Shown: in pieces, positions 20,656 through 31,400 of the stretch
How positions within the stretch are numbered: position 1 is the first letter of the stretch
How the letters are laid out: each line of letters opens with the position of its first letter
DNA from: Reclinomonas americana ATCC 50394
Lineage: Eukaryota; Jakobida; Jakobea; Jakobida
Length of the DNA stretch: 32,052 nt
Direction: 5' to 3'
Assembly: GCA_048213135.1 (NCBI GenBank)
Contig: PS015767.1
Coordinates: forward strand, 19,920 to 51,971
Translations under genes and position numbers: made by a program
Notes under the pieces: model-generated
The model's database searches: none
What the model was told of the DNA's origin: nothing
The model's input: only the letters and a program-made list of their open reading frames with translations

Positions 20656-23600
20656 TCAGGCCTCCTCGCGGCTCTTGAACGCCAGGTACGCGGCTTGAAT
20701 TCTCTCGCCGGCGAGCTGCTCACGCTTAGTGAGACGCCGTGGTGGCGGTGACATTAGTGACGGTGAGCGCTGCGATGCGGAGGCAGTGGCTGGAGTGGTC
20801 GCTGTTGGTGGTGCATTGTCCACATTATCAACATCGATCGCCGCGGGCGACGACGGAGCCGCCGTCTTCTCCACATTGGGTTTGGTGGCCACAGCAGTGC
20901 GCGGGCTGTTGGACTTGGAGCCAGTGGGTGTGCCTGACTTGGAGCCCGACGGGGTGGCCGACTTGGAGGTCGGAGGCGTCGCGGGTTTCGAGCCTGCCGG
21001 TGTCGGAGGCTTCGGGGCGCTCCGTGGCGTTCCTGCCTTGGACGCTGTCGGTGTGGCAGCCTTGGATGCCACCGGTGTAGCGGTCTTGGAGTTCGACGGC
21101 GTGCCGGATTTCGAGCCGGCTGGTGGCTTCTGACCACGCCCGGAAGAAGGCGGTGAAGTGAGGCTTGCGGACGACGTCTCGTGGGCGATGTCATGCAGCG
21201 GCGCCGGCCGAGTGGGAGTGATCTGCGAACGAGTGAGACATGCTGCACTGCACAGGTGTACGGCAGGCATCGTTTACCTCCTCGACTGAGTCTTCGTGAG
21301 CCGCTGCGGATTGCAATGAAGCCGGCGATTTGTCGACTGGTTCCACAGGCGCAGCAAAACTCTGCTGTTGCGGAGGAGACTGCTCATAGCGCGCGCACAC
21401 ACACAAACACACAGAGATGAGAACTTGCAATGTGCACAAGTCAGCACAGATGATTTCACCTTGATTTCCACCGGCGATCGGCCACTGGATCGCGCGCTGC
21501 CATTGCTGCTGCCGCCACCCGTCGCAGTCTGCAACACACATAGTGTAAGCGGGTGTTCGTGTAGACAACGAGTGGAACCCGCTGCAGCTCACCAAATCGT
21601 CGGAGTTGCGTCGTACACTTGCCAGCTGCAGGGCCGCACCGATGCGTTCGGCTGCCGCACGTTCTCGTGGCGTCATTCGTCGAGCCGGCGGCTGCAACAC
21701 ACCGATGAGCGAAAGCGAGGAGCACGAGATATGTGGAGAGAGGAGACACACCGACATCATTGGCGACGACGCATTCGGCAATGGAGACTGCGCAGAAAGG
21801 ACCAACAAATGATCAGCATAACGAAGGCAAGAGCGATTGCGTGGCTCTCCGAGTCAATGCCCACCGTAATTTCAGTTGCTACCTTGCGCGCCTCCTCAGC
21901 CGCCTCCTCCGCAGCCTTGCGAGCAGCCTCAGCTTCAGCGGCAGCAGCCTTGCGTGCTGCTTCTGCTTGTTCCTCTGCAGCCTTGCGAGCAGCCTCAGCT
22001 TCTGCCTCCGCGGCCTTGCGTGCTGCTTCAGCTTTTTCCTCTGCGGCCTTGCGAGCAGCCTCAGCTTCTGCCTCCGCGGCCTTGCGTGCTGCTTCAGCTT
22101 GTTCCTCTGCGGCCTTCCGCGCCGCCTCAGCCTGTTCCTCTGCAGCCTTGCGCGCCGCCTCGGCTTCAGCCTCCGCGGCCTTGCGTGCTGCTTCAGCCTT
22201 TTCCTCGGCGGCTTTCCGCGCTGCCTCTGCTTCTGCTTCCGCAGCCTTGCGAGCAGCCTCGGCTAGTTCCTCAGCGACCTTGCGCGCCGCCTCGGCTTCA
22301 GCAGCAGCAGCCTTGCGTGCTGCTTCAGCCTTTTCCTCCGCAGCCCTCCGCGCTGCCTCTGCTTCTGCCTCCGCGGCCTTGCGCGTTGCCTCTGCTTCAG
22401 CCTCTGCAGCCTTGCGAGCAGCTTCCGCCTCTGCCTCCGCGGCCTTGCGCGCCGCTTCTGCCTCTGCCACCGCGGCCTTGCGTGCTGCCTCGGCCTGCTC
22501 CTCTGCAGCCTTGCGCGCAGCTTCAGCTTCCGCTTCCACAGCCTTGCGCGCCGCTTCCGCCTCTTCTTCAGCGGCCTTGCGCGCAGCTTCGGCTTCTGCC
22601 ACCGCGTCCTTGCGCGCTGCCTCGGCCTGCTCCTCTGCAGCCTTGCGCGCTGCCTCCGCCTCAGCTACAGCTGCCTTGCGAACCGCCTCGGCTTCCTCCT
22701 CAGCGGCCTTGTGAGCCGCCTCAGCCTCCTCCGTCGCGACTTCGCGAGCCGCCTCGACCGCTGCTGCTACTCTGGCCTCCTCCTCAGCGGCCCGTTGGCG
22801 TCGCTGCTGAATCTCTGCGAGTTTTGCCTGCTGCACCGAGCGGACAATATCCTCGGTGATCGCCTGACGCATGGCCGCGCGACGCTGTCGAATAGCCGCC
22901 GCTTTCTCCTCCTGCACCGCACGTACAGCGTCCACGGCTGCCTGGTGACGGTCGTCGTCCTTGGCGTCGCCGTCTTCGTGCCGACGCTGGGGTCACACAT
23001 CAATTAGGGTGAGGCGACGAAAAGAAAATGCTGATGAATACTAGGAGGACGCACCGCTGATGCTTGCCGTTGTTGCTCTTCCACAACAAACAGTGGAACG
23101 GGAGGCGACACGCGATCGACTTCGATTGCCAAGTTCTGTGACACACACACAGACAAATGAGAACGACAATCACGGGCATGCGGCACACACACACACAATC
23201 GCACACACCATTGGTTCCTCCAGCGTGAGATCAGAGAAGCTGTCGTTCGTGGTGTCGTTCTTACCGCGGCCGGCCGCAGATGCCGGCGACAGGAGCGTAG
23301 CAGGAGAGACTGGAGCCGACGACGCGGGCACCGCCGCCGAACTCGCTGGCTCCTCCACGCCGTGCACATCGCCACTCTCCCCAATCGACTCGAACTCTTC
23401 CTCGAAAAGCCCATGGCCCGAGGCCTCAGCTGGCGGCAGCGACTCGGGTGGACCCTGTGGCGGCGCCTCCACGAACATTTCGTGGCTACGCACGTCGCCC
23501 ATGACATGAGTCATTTGCCGTGGCTTGGACGATGCTTCGGGAGCAGCGCTGTGCGACGGTGCAGCAGCTGCCTTTGGCGCAGTGGAGCGAACGGCTGTGC

Positions 23601-26600
23601 CAGTCACGTTGCTCGCCGGCGGCGGTGCGGAAAGCGCCGCTGGCGCTGCTCCATGCTTGTCGTGTTCCGATTCCTCCAGCACCTCGTCGATCAGACCGCC
23701 AAAGAGCTGCAGCAGAGAGTGGGTGGGTGAGCAACACGTGACACTGATTGGGCAAGCGATAAGTGACCAACCCCCGAAGGTTTCTTCTTGGCCGCAGTCG
23801 CCGACGCAGTCGGCTTGTGCTCATCGTGTGGTGGTGCAGCAACAGGGGCAGCAGTTTTCTTCGATTCCACATCGCTGTCCGAGTTCTCCTCGTCGGATTC
23901 GGAGTCAGAGCCATGCTTCTTGTCTTTCTGCTTGCCACCCTTCCTCTTCTTCTTCCCCTTGTCGTGCTTGCCACCGTGTCCCTTGTCGGAGGAGGGCGTC
24001 TGCGAGGCAACATCAGTGAGCAATGGGCTATCGCAGGAGAGGAGAGACACAAAAACAATCATCGTCACCTTTGCGTGATCCTCATCGCTGGAGTCGGAAT
24101 CGCTGTCGCTGTCGTGCTTCGCCTTTGGCGAATGCTCGTCATGCTTCGCTGCTGGCGGCGCAGGCGGATGCTCGTCGTGCTTCGCAGCTGGCGGCGCAGG
24201 CGGGTGCTCGTCGTGCCTCGCAGCTGGTGGCGCAGGCGGATGCTCGTCGTGCCTCGCAGCTGGCGGCGCAGGCGGATGATCGTCGTGCTTCGCAGCTGGT
24301 GGCGCAGGCGGATGATCGTCATGCTTCGCAGCTGGTGGCGCAGGCGGGCGGTCGTCGTGCTTCGGTGCCGGTGGCGCAGGCGGGTGCGCTTCATGTTTCG
24401 GCGCCGGTGGATGCGGATGATCATCATGCTTCGAAGCTGGTGGCGCAGGCGGATGCTCGTCGTGCTTCGAAGCTGGTGGCGCAGGCGGATGATCGTCATG
24501 CTTCGCAGCTGGCGCAGGCGGGCGGTCGTCGTGCTTCGCAGTTGGCGGCGACTGCGGATGATCATCGTGCTTCGCCTTTGGCGCATGCTTGTCGTGCTCC
24601 GCCTTCGGCGAGTGCTTCTCGTGTTTCGAATCAGGCGAGTGCTTGTCGTGCTTCGCCTTTGGAGAATGCTTCTACACGCAACATGTGAGCATCTGAGGCG
24701 AGCGAGTGCGCGAAATTAAGCGTCGTACCTTCTTCTCATGGTGGTCTTCGTCGCTCGAATACGAGTCACTGTCGTGACTGCTGTCGTCTTTCTTGTGCTT
24801 TGCCGCCACCGGAGCCTGTCAGGTGCAGCCAAGGTGAGACATACACACACACATGCACCAAAGTAAGCAGCACTGTCCGTCAAATCGTGTACCTGAGCAG
24901 GAGCCGGCGCAGGCGCAGGTGCTGGTGCAGGAGCAGGCGAGTGATGCACCTGGGTGACGACAGGCTGCGCGGGAGTAACCGGTGTCTGCCGCGTGTCACA
25001 GTGTGGTCAGCAAGCAACAAGAACCACGTGGGGGCGGTCAGTCATCACGGACCTTCGCATGATGATCATCATCGCTCGAATATGAGTCGCTGTCGTGATG
25101 ATGCTTCTTATCGTCATGCTTCTTTTTCTTCTCCGATTCCGCTGCCTTGTCCTGTGAAACCATGCATGTCAACGCGAGAAGCACAACATACACGTGAAGA
25201 GAAGAATCCGCGTACGCACATGATGCTGATGATGGTGGTCATCCTTCTTGGGAGACATGTGCTTCCGCTTCTTGTGGTCGTCGTCGTCGTCGTCGCTGTC
25301 GTCGTCGTCACTGCTGTTGTGGACTACGAATGTCCCGTCACTGGTGGCCTCTGACAACCTGCGCCGCGCCGCCAGTGGATCGGTCGGTTGACGGAGACCC
25401 TCGTCGGAGGCGTGGTGCGCGTGGTCGGAATTCTTCAGTGCTTTTTCGATACGGGCCAGTGGGTCTGGTCCGTCGCTACCCAAGTCCAGCGAACCTGAGG
25501 GGCGATGATGCTTGCCGCCATTCGTCGGTGTTGAGTCTGACGAGTCTCCTGGAGGGTGCGGCGGCGGCACTGGAGCCGGGGCGGGGACAGGGGCCTTCGG
25601 GGCCTCTGGGGATTGCGGGTGCTTGTTGGCATGTGAGGGCGAGGTCTTGTGCTCCGGCTGCTTCGGCGCCTCTTCGGCTGGTCGGCGGCCGAGGAGGGTC
25701 TCCCAAGCGTCCTTGCCATTGGGGCCTTGACTGTCGTCGTTCATACTATCCGGGCTGTTACGACCGGAGCCGCCATTGGCCACTGTGGAAAAAGGTAAGC
25801 ACGAAGCAACGACATGCATGTATGCACACGGGTCCACGCAACGCTGTGAGAGGCTCGAGCGCGCGGCCTTGTCGATCGGCGTCACAGTAAAGTATGGCAC
25901 GAACTCGCCGCGAGCAGCGACAATGCGCAGAGTCTCGCGCAGTCGTGTCTGCTCCTCCTGCTCCTGGAACACGGTGCGCTGTGCGCTGTACACGCGCCGC
26001 ACAAAGGCATTCTCCTTGCCAGTCTTTTGTGCCTGAGTGTTACAAGCGTCTGAGTTTTGTGGCATGCCCTCACCCGCGCACACGCGTTCACGTACCGCCT
26101 GCAAGTGTGTCTGCGGCAGCAGGAATGGATTCCGGCGGGCCTTCAGTCCCATGAGAACCGAGACGTGAGTGCGATCAAAGAACTCGAGATCAGTCTGCAT
26201 CTTCTCCAGGTAGTTCATGCCGTTCCACAAGAATGGCTGCTTGAGTGTAAGTCCCTCCTGTGCAATGCATCGTGAGTACCATCGCACCCAGTCGCGACTC
26301 TGCAAGCATTCGACGAACCCGCCAGTGGATAATCGCCTCAGTGGTCTCCAGTGTGGCCTTGCGCACTGCGGACAACGCATTTTCGATCTCGTGACTAAAC
26401 ACGCGTGTCTCCAGCGCCCTGCGCATCATCACACCAGCAGTTAGTACAACAACGCACAGTCAGAGAGACCAACGTGAGCACACACACACACAACTGCGTA
26501 ATGTCCGACGACAGCTCCAACAGGTGCGTCAGGTCGCTGAGCCGCTGCTCACGCAGCTCAACGGACTTGAGGACGTCAAGGGTCCGTGATCGATGCTGCA

Positions 26601-27769
26601 GCAGACGAATGACTTCCAGGTGCAGAGCCGACAGGTTTTGCGCCGAAATCACGTCAAAGTACTCGGCAGCAAAGTCCTCCATGTCCTCAGTGGGAATGTG
26701 CAACTCCTCCCACAGCGACACAATTCTGCACGGTCGCGTTGACGTATCAGTGCATGCATGCACACACACACATCAGCCGCCATGGTGAAACGACGCAACT
26801 TGGCCTTCGATCGCTCAAATGTCTGCTCGAGTGACTCGTGAGAATCCTCAATCGGCGTCAACTGGCGACCTCGCAGCGGCTTGTGTGGGATCACCGGCTC
26901 GTCCTCAAACCAGTTATTGGGACGGCTGCGAGGAGCAGAGTGACCGCGCGGCGGCAGCGGGCGTTGCGGACGCGCACTGTGACTGCGACCACGCAGCGGT
27001 GCCCTGGCCGACGTCGGTGCACCGTACACGAGCGTGGCTGCCACCGTCGAGTTGGGTGCTCGCGTCGAGGACGCTGAGCGTGTACGGCCCTGACGAGCAG
27101 CTGCCGTGCCGTTTCCAGCAGCAGCGGCACGTCCAGGCACCGGAGACGACGGCGCCGAGTCGCCACCATACGGAGCCGCCAGTGGCGGGGGCGGCATGTC
27201 GCCACCACCGCTGTACATTGGCGATGTCTCCTGACGATGCCGCCTGCCCAGCGCCACACGCTGCTGCTTGTGATAGTTGCGCCAGAACTCATCGGTCTTG
27301 GTGAAAATGCAGTGCCGATCGAGAAGCGCGTTGTACTGTGGAATGCGGTCCAAGTGATGCCGATAGTCCCAGCCGGACTCGGCCACCACCAGGTTCGAGC
27401 TGCCGCAAACACAGCGTCGAATGAGGCGACAAACCCCAGCAAGCAAACAAAAGAACGGCGGCTATACCTGGGCGAGGGACCGCGGCCACTGCGAGGCTGA
27501 CTCGACGATCGCTGGCTCGTCGCACCTCCGACACCGCCGACAGGAGCATTGCGCGCCCCCAACGGATGCATGTACGAGCCGCCGGCGGGACTGGGCGACG
27601 TGCCGCGCTTACTTACGTGCTGAGTGGGGAATCGCTGCTGCTGCTGCTGCTGCTGTTGTGATTGTGGTGGCGGCTGTTGATGTTGCGGATAGTGAACGTG
27701 ATGAGAGGGGCTGCTCTGGTCCGACATGGACGACGACGACGTCATGCTGCTGTCTGCGCTGCGATTCAT
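20656..27769 (-). CDS. very large modular coiled-coil and repeat protein
   Basis: The start is the ATG at 27769 (MNRSADSSMTSSSSMSDQ); exon 1 is 27769-27468. About twenty exons connect without a stop to TGA at 20656, giving 1,900-2,000 residues. Order: Gln/Pro-rich start; a conserved-looking segment (LVVAESGWDYRHHLDRIPQY, then TDEFWRNYHKQQ); Arg/Ser/Pro-rich linker; a helical region (IVSLWEELHIPTEDMEDFAA, HLEVIRLLQHRSRTLDVLKS, FLWNGMNYLEKMQTDLEFFD); Pro-rich linker; acidic and His clusters; a KHDEHPPAPPAA repeat exon (24671-24069); Lys-rich sequence; a hendecad repeat exon (22986-21883); two copies of an RR(M/L)T.RE...ERI.AA motif; and SK..TP repeats. Exons from about 25150 downstream start and end at phase 0. 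The helical region recalls cytoskeletal or ciliary proteins, but I do not recognise the family. Low-complexity content makes homology by composition misleading. Confidence 0.75.
20890..21130 (-). repeat. Ser-Lys-x-x-Thr-Pro octapeptide repeats
   Basis: About nine imperfect 24-nt units encode SKxxTPxx, for example SKSGTPSN, SKTATPVA, SKAATPTA, SKPATPPT and SKSGTPTG. They lie in the last exon of the giant protein. Such Thr-Pro and Lys-rich spacing is typical of disordered, proline-directed kinase substrates or microtubule-binding tails. That role is inference; the repeat itself is plain in the sequence. Confidence 0.85.
21884..22720 (-). repeat. 33-bp tandem repeats encoding an 11-residue (hendecad) Ala/Glu/Lys motif
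   Basis: Roughly 25 units with consensus AEEQAEAARKA run through one exon. Variants change the second to fourth residues (AEAEAEAARKA, AEEKAEAARKA, AVAEAEAARKA, AAAEAEAARKV). The 11-residue period with Ala at fixed sites fits a long hendecad coiled coil or single alpha-helix. Third-base differences among copies show it is old enough to have diverged while the protein period was kept. The opposite strand reads as long Ser/Ala and Pro/Leu open frames, which are shadows. Confidence 0.93.
24069..24671 (-). repeat. 36-bp tandem repeats encoding KHD(E/D)HPPAPPAA, histidine-rich
   Basis: One 603-nt phase-0 exon encodes 201 residues. The first part has KHSPKAKHDKHSPDSKHEKH-type units. About twelve units of KHDEHPPAPPAA follow, with D/E, K/R and A/S variation, and the exon ends SDSSDEDHAK. 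The exon holds more than 30 His residues in regular spacing. No ATG occurs in this frame, so simple ORF scans miss it. Metal binding is possible from composition, but so is a simple spacer. Confidence 0.9.
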
Positions 27770-28226
27770 CTTGTCGACTGGGGAGAAAGAGAGACACTCT
27801 CTCGCCGAGCGCGTGCGTGCGTGTGAATCGTCGCAAGTCGCTGCTGCGAATAAAAACAACAGTCAGCCTAAAAACGCTGCATCACTTGCGCAGTGTGATG
27901 CCTCTCTTCACCCTCGCACACGTATTGTAAAGGTGCTCTTCTTTCTCTTTCTTTCTCGTGTTGTCACAGACATTCACACGCAGCGTGTGCGAGAGAGAGA
28001 GAGAGAGCAATCGCGTGAACAGGAGCAAGGGCAACGTCAAGTGCAGAACGGTCACGAATCGACGCGCACACTCACACACGCTCGCACACACACTCTTCCC
28101 TCTTTCTCACTCACTCGCACCAAACTCACCTCACGCGCAGAGATCGGGTGTTTGATAGCGAAACTCATGACAACGGACGGAAAATTCGTCTTCGGTTTCG
28201 CCGTTTCCGTACGCCTCCTTTTTTTA
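27770..28226. other. 457-bp intergenic region, presumed promoter of the giant gene
   Basis: It lies between the stop of the TPR gene (28227) and the ATG of the giant repeat gene (27769), both on the minus strand. It contains GA runs (about 27784-27797 and 27989-28006), CA/CT-rich stretches (28062-28110) and a short T/C-rich block (27935-27957). I see no gene, clear TATA element, tRNA or conserved hairpin in it. Confidence 0.5.
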
Positions 28227-28402
28227 CTACAAGAAATCAAGCATGGCTTCTGTGGCGCGTCGCTTCTGCAGCTGTTCCTGCTTGCTGTGCTGCCGTGTGT
28301 TGTGATCGATGGTTTGCAGGTGCTCCTCGAATTGCGCCACCAGCAGCGACACTGCACTGTCGGCCTCCGATGGTCCTTGTACGCGGCGTGCGCACTCCAA
28401 CG

Positions 28403-28491
<89 letters not shown>

Positions 28492-31400
28492 TAGGAGGAG
28501 GANNNNNNNNNNNNNNNNNNNNNNNNNNNNNNNNNNNNNNNNNNNNNNNNNNNNNNNNNNNNNNNNNNNNNNNNNNNNNNNNNNNNNNNNNNNNNNNNNN
28601 NNNNNNNNNNNNNNNNNNNNNNNNNNNNNNNNNNNNNNNNNNNNNNNNNNNNNNNNNNNNNNNNNNNNNNNNNNNNNNNNNNNNNNNNNNNNNNNNNNNN
28701 NNNNNNNNNNNNNNNNNNNNNNNNNNNNNNNNNNNNNNNNNNNNNNNNNNNNNNNNNNNNNNNNNNNNNNNNNNNNNNNNNNNNNNNNNNNNNNNNNNNN
28801 NNNNNNNNNNNNNNNNNNNNNNNNNNNNNNNNNNNNNNNNNNNNNNNNNNNNNNNNNNNNNNNNNNNNNNNNNNNNNNNNNNNNNNNNNNNNNNNNNNNN
28901 NNNNNNNNNNNNNNNNNNNNNNNNNNNNNNNNNNNNNNNNNNNNNNNNNNNNNNNNNNNNNNNNNNNNNNNNNNNNNNNNNNNNNNNNNNNNNNNNNNNN
29001 NNNNNNNNNNNNNNNNNNNNNNNNNNNNNNNNNNNNNNNNNNNNNNNNNNNNNNNNNNNNNNNNNNNNNNNNNNNNNNNNNNNNNNNNNNNNNNNNNNNN
29101 NNNNNNNNNNNNNNNNNNNNNNNNNNNNNNNNNNNNNNNNNNNNNNNNNNNNNNNNNNNNNNNNNNNNNNNNNNNNNNNNNNNNNNNNNNNNNNNNNNNN
29201 NNNNNNNNNNNNNNNNNNNNNNNNNNNNNNNNNNNNNNNNNNNNNNGGGGAAAATTTTATGACAGGACCAACGTACCTCGTCGCTCAGCGAGCTTGCCAG
29301 ATTGTTCAACGCCACCAGCGTGGACGGGTGCGTGGCACCGAGGAGCGTGCGTCGGCCAGCGAGACACTGCCGCAACAAGGTACTGGCTTCGACGTGTCGT
29401 TGCAGAACGGTGAAGACGCTCGCCAGCTTCGCCATCGTGGCCAGCGTCTGCAAATGCTGGTCTCCCAACAACTTGCGACGACCGGCCAGAGCCTCCTCAA
29501 ACACCTGCGCCGCCTGCTCGTACTGCTCGAGATGCGACAGACAGGCAGCGAGGTTGGACATGGCAGTCAGCACCACCGGGTGCATGCTGCCGAACAGCCG
29601 CTGCGCCACCGCCACCGACTCCTGCAACATGGCCAACGCCTCGTCGTGCCGCGAGTGGCGCATCAACTCCGACGCCATGTTGTTCATCGAGGCCACCGTG
29701 TCGGGGTGTCCGGCCCCGAGGACCTTGATACGCGCATCAAGAACCTCCTTGTGCAACTCGGTGGCATCGGCCGTTCGACCGAGAGCCGTCATGCACAGCG
29801 CCAAGTTGTGCGCGGTCATGAGCGTGGACGGATGCTGCGCACCAAGTACTTCACGGCGCAGATTGAGGCAGTCCGAGTTCAATTGCAGTGCCAGCTGCGC
29901 ACCAGTGCCATCAGCACAACACACGAGGCAGCCCAAGTAGGAAAAAACACGCAAACCTCAAACTGCCCGAGCTCGTATCGCGCCTGCGCAAGGTTGTGCA
30001 AGCACGACAGCGTCGTCGGGTGCTCGGCGCCAAGCATGCGACGCGAAATCATAATGCACTGCTGCAAGATGCGGGTGGCTTCGGGAAGGCGCGCCAGTTT
30101 GACGTACGCCGCAGCCACATTGTTGAGCGAGGCCAGCGTATCCACGTGATTGTCGCCGAGGGCGCGACGGCGAATCTCGAGACACTGCTCGTGCAGTTTG
30201 CAGGCACGCTGATAATCACCACACGCAGCGTACGCCAGTCTGCGCGACACCAAACAGAGCGTGAGAAACTGCGCGATCCAATCCATGCGACTGCCACGCA
30301 CCCCAGATTGTTCAGCGTCGGCACCGTGGAGTCGAGGGCCTCCTCGCCAAACTCCCGACGGCGCACCTCCAGGCACCGCTCAAACACACGCACCGCCTCC
30401 TCCAGATGCCCCTGCGCGAGCAGCGTGCTGGCCAAGTCACTCATCGACGATAACGTGTCGGGGTGCACGTCGCCGAGCAGCTCCGTTCGCAAGTGCAATG
30501 CCAGTCGCTGCAGGCGCTCGGCGGCGTCCAGTTGCCCGCCGCGAAAGAGCAAGCGGGCCGTGTTTGACCACACACTCCACTGCAGCGTGGCATTATCGAT
30601 GCACACAGAGTGGTTCTCGATGACCTGCACACAAACGCACAAACGCACACACGCGGTATTACATCACCAGCACTTGGCGCAGACAACACACGTGCGTCAC
30701 TCACTTGTCCGATACGCAGCAACAGATCGCCGACCTTGGCGTGCTTGGCGCTCTGGCCCAAGACGAAGAACACATACAGCTCGATGAAACGCGTCCAGTG
30801 CGCCACCGCGAAATCGCTGACATGTGGAAACTGCTCGAGCGACGTCCACAAGAATAGCAGCTGCGGCTGGAAGGTGACCCAGATCTGATCGTCGCGCTTG
30901 AAGGCCAGACGCCACACCGCGGTGATCCACTGTCCCAGCACAACACAGGCGTTCTTCACCAAATGGCGACAGTTGTAGGGGCACAGTCGCTCAAACAGCT
31001 TCCAGAACTGCCCGTGCAAGTGGTACGACGGGCTTCGCGGTGGTGGCTGACCGAGTGCCAGCTCACGGGCCTTGTCTCGCGCCTCCGCCGCTCCCTGATT
31101 TTTCGCCGGCGCTGCTTGTGCATACTCACTGCCGACGGCAGTGTCGTCGCCGGTGGGTGTGATTCCCTCCTCGATTTCCGCCGCACGCTGCGCGTGTCAC
31201 CAATGGCCTCAATGTCAGGGTGCGCGTAGAGCACAGAAACGTACATGAAGGCTGCTTACCAGTCGCATGAGGGCGCGTTCCAGTAGCAGCGGCTCTTTGC
31301 GTACGGCATCGCGCACCAGCGCAAAGCGACGTGAGCACAGACTCAGATTTGCCGCCTCGGTGTCCACCAGCAACAATACGCTCTCTTGCATCAGCTTCTC

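Noticed and set aside
21368-22859. Long plus-strand open frames, one Ser/Ala-rich (448 aa) and one Pro/Leu-rich (327 aa)
   Set aside because: They are antisense shadows of the 33-bp hendecad repeat, which stays open in several frames because of its periodic GC-rich codons.
20890-24671. Tandem arrays of 24-36 bp considered as CRISPR or satellite DNA
   Set aside because: Units are contiguous with no unique spacers, keep codon phase and vary mostly at third bases, so they are protein-coding repeats.
24069-24671. A functional nickel-handling link between the His-rich repeat protein and NiSOD
   Set aside because: Distance of 17 kb, different gene architecture and no shared promoter; only the His content suggests it, which is too weak to claim.
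23763-24719. Plus-strand open frames rich in Arg/Trp and Ala/Ser over the His-repeat region
   Set aside because: They are shadows of the 36-bp repeat. The minus-strand frame is bounded by splice sites that join in phase to flanking exons.
26265-26335. A 19-nt intron in the giant gene after EAIIHWR
   Set aside because: The same donor with a later acceptor gives a 69-nt in-frame intron joining to EGLTLKQPFLWN, which matches the usual intron size here.
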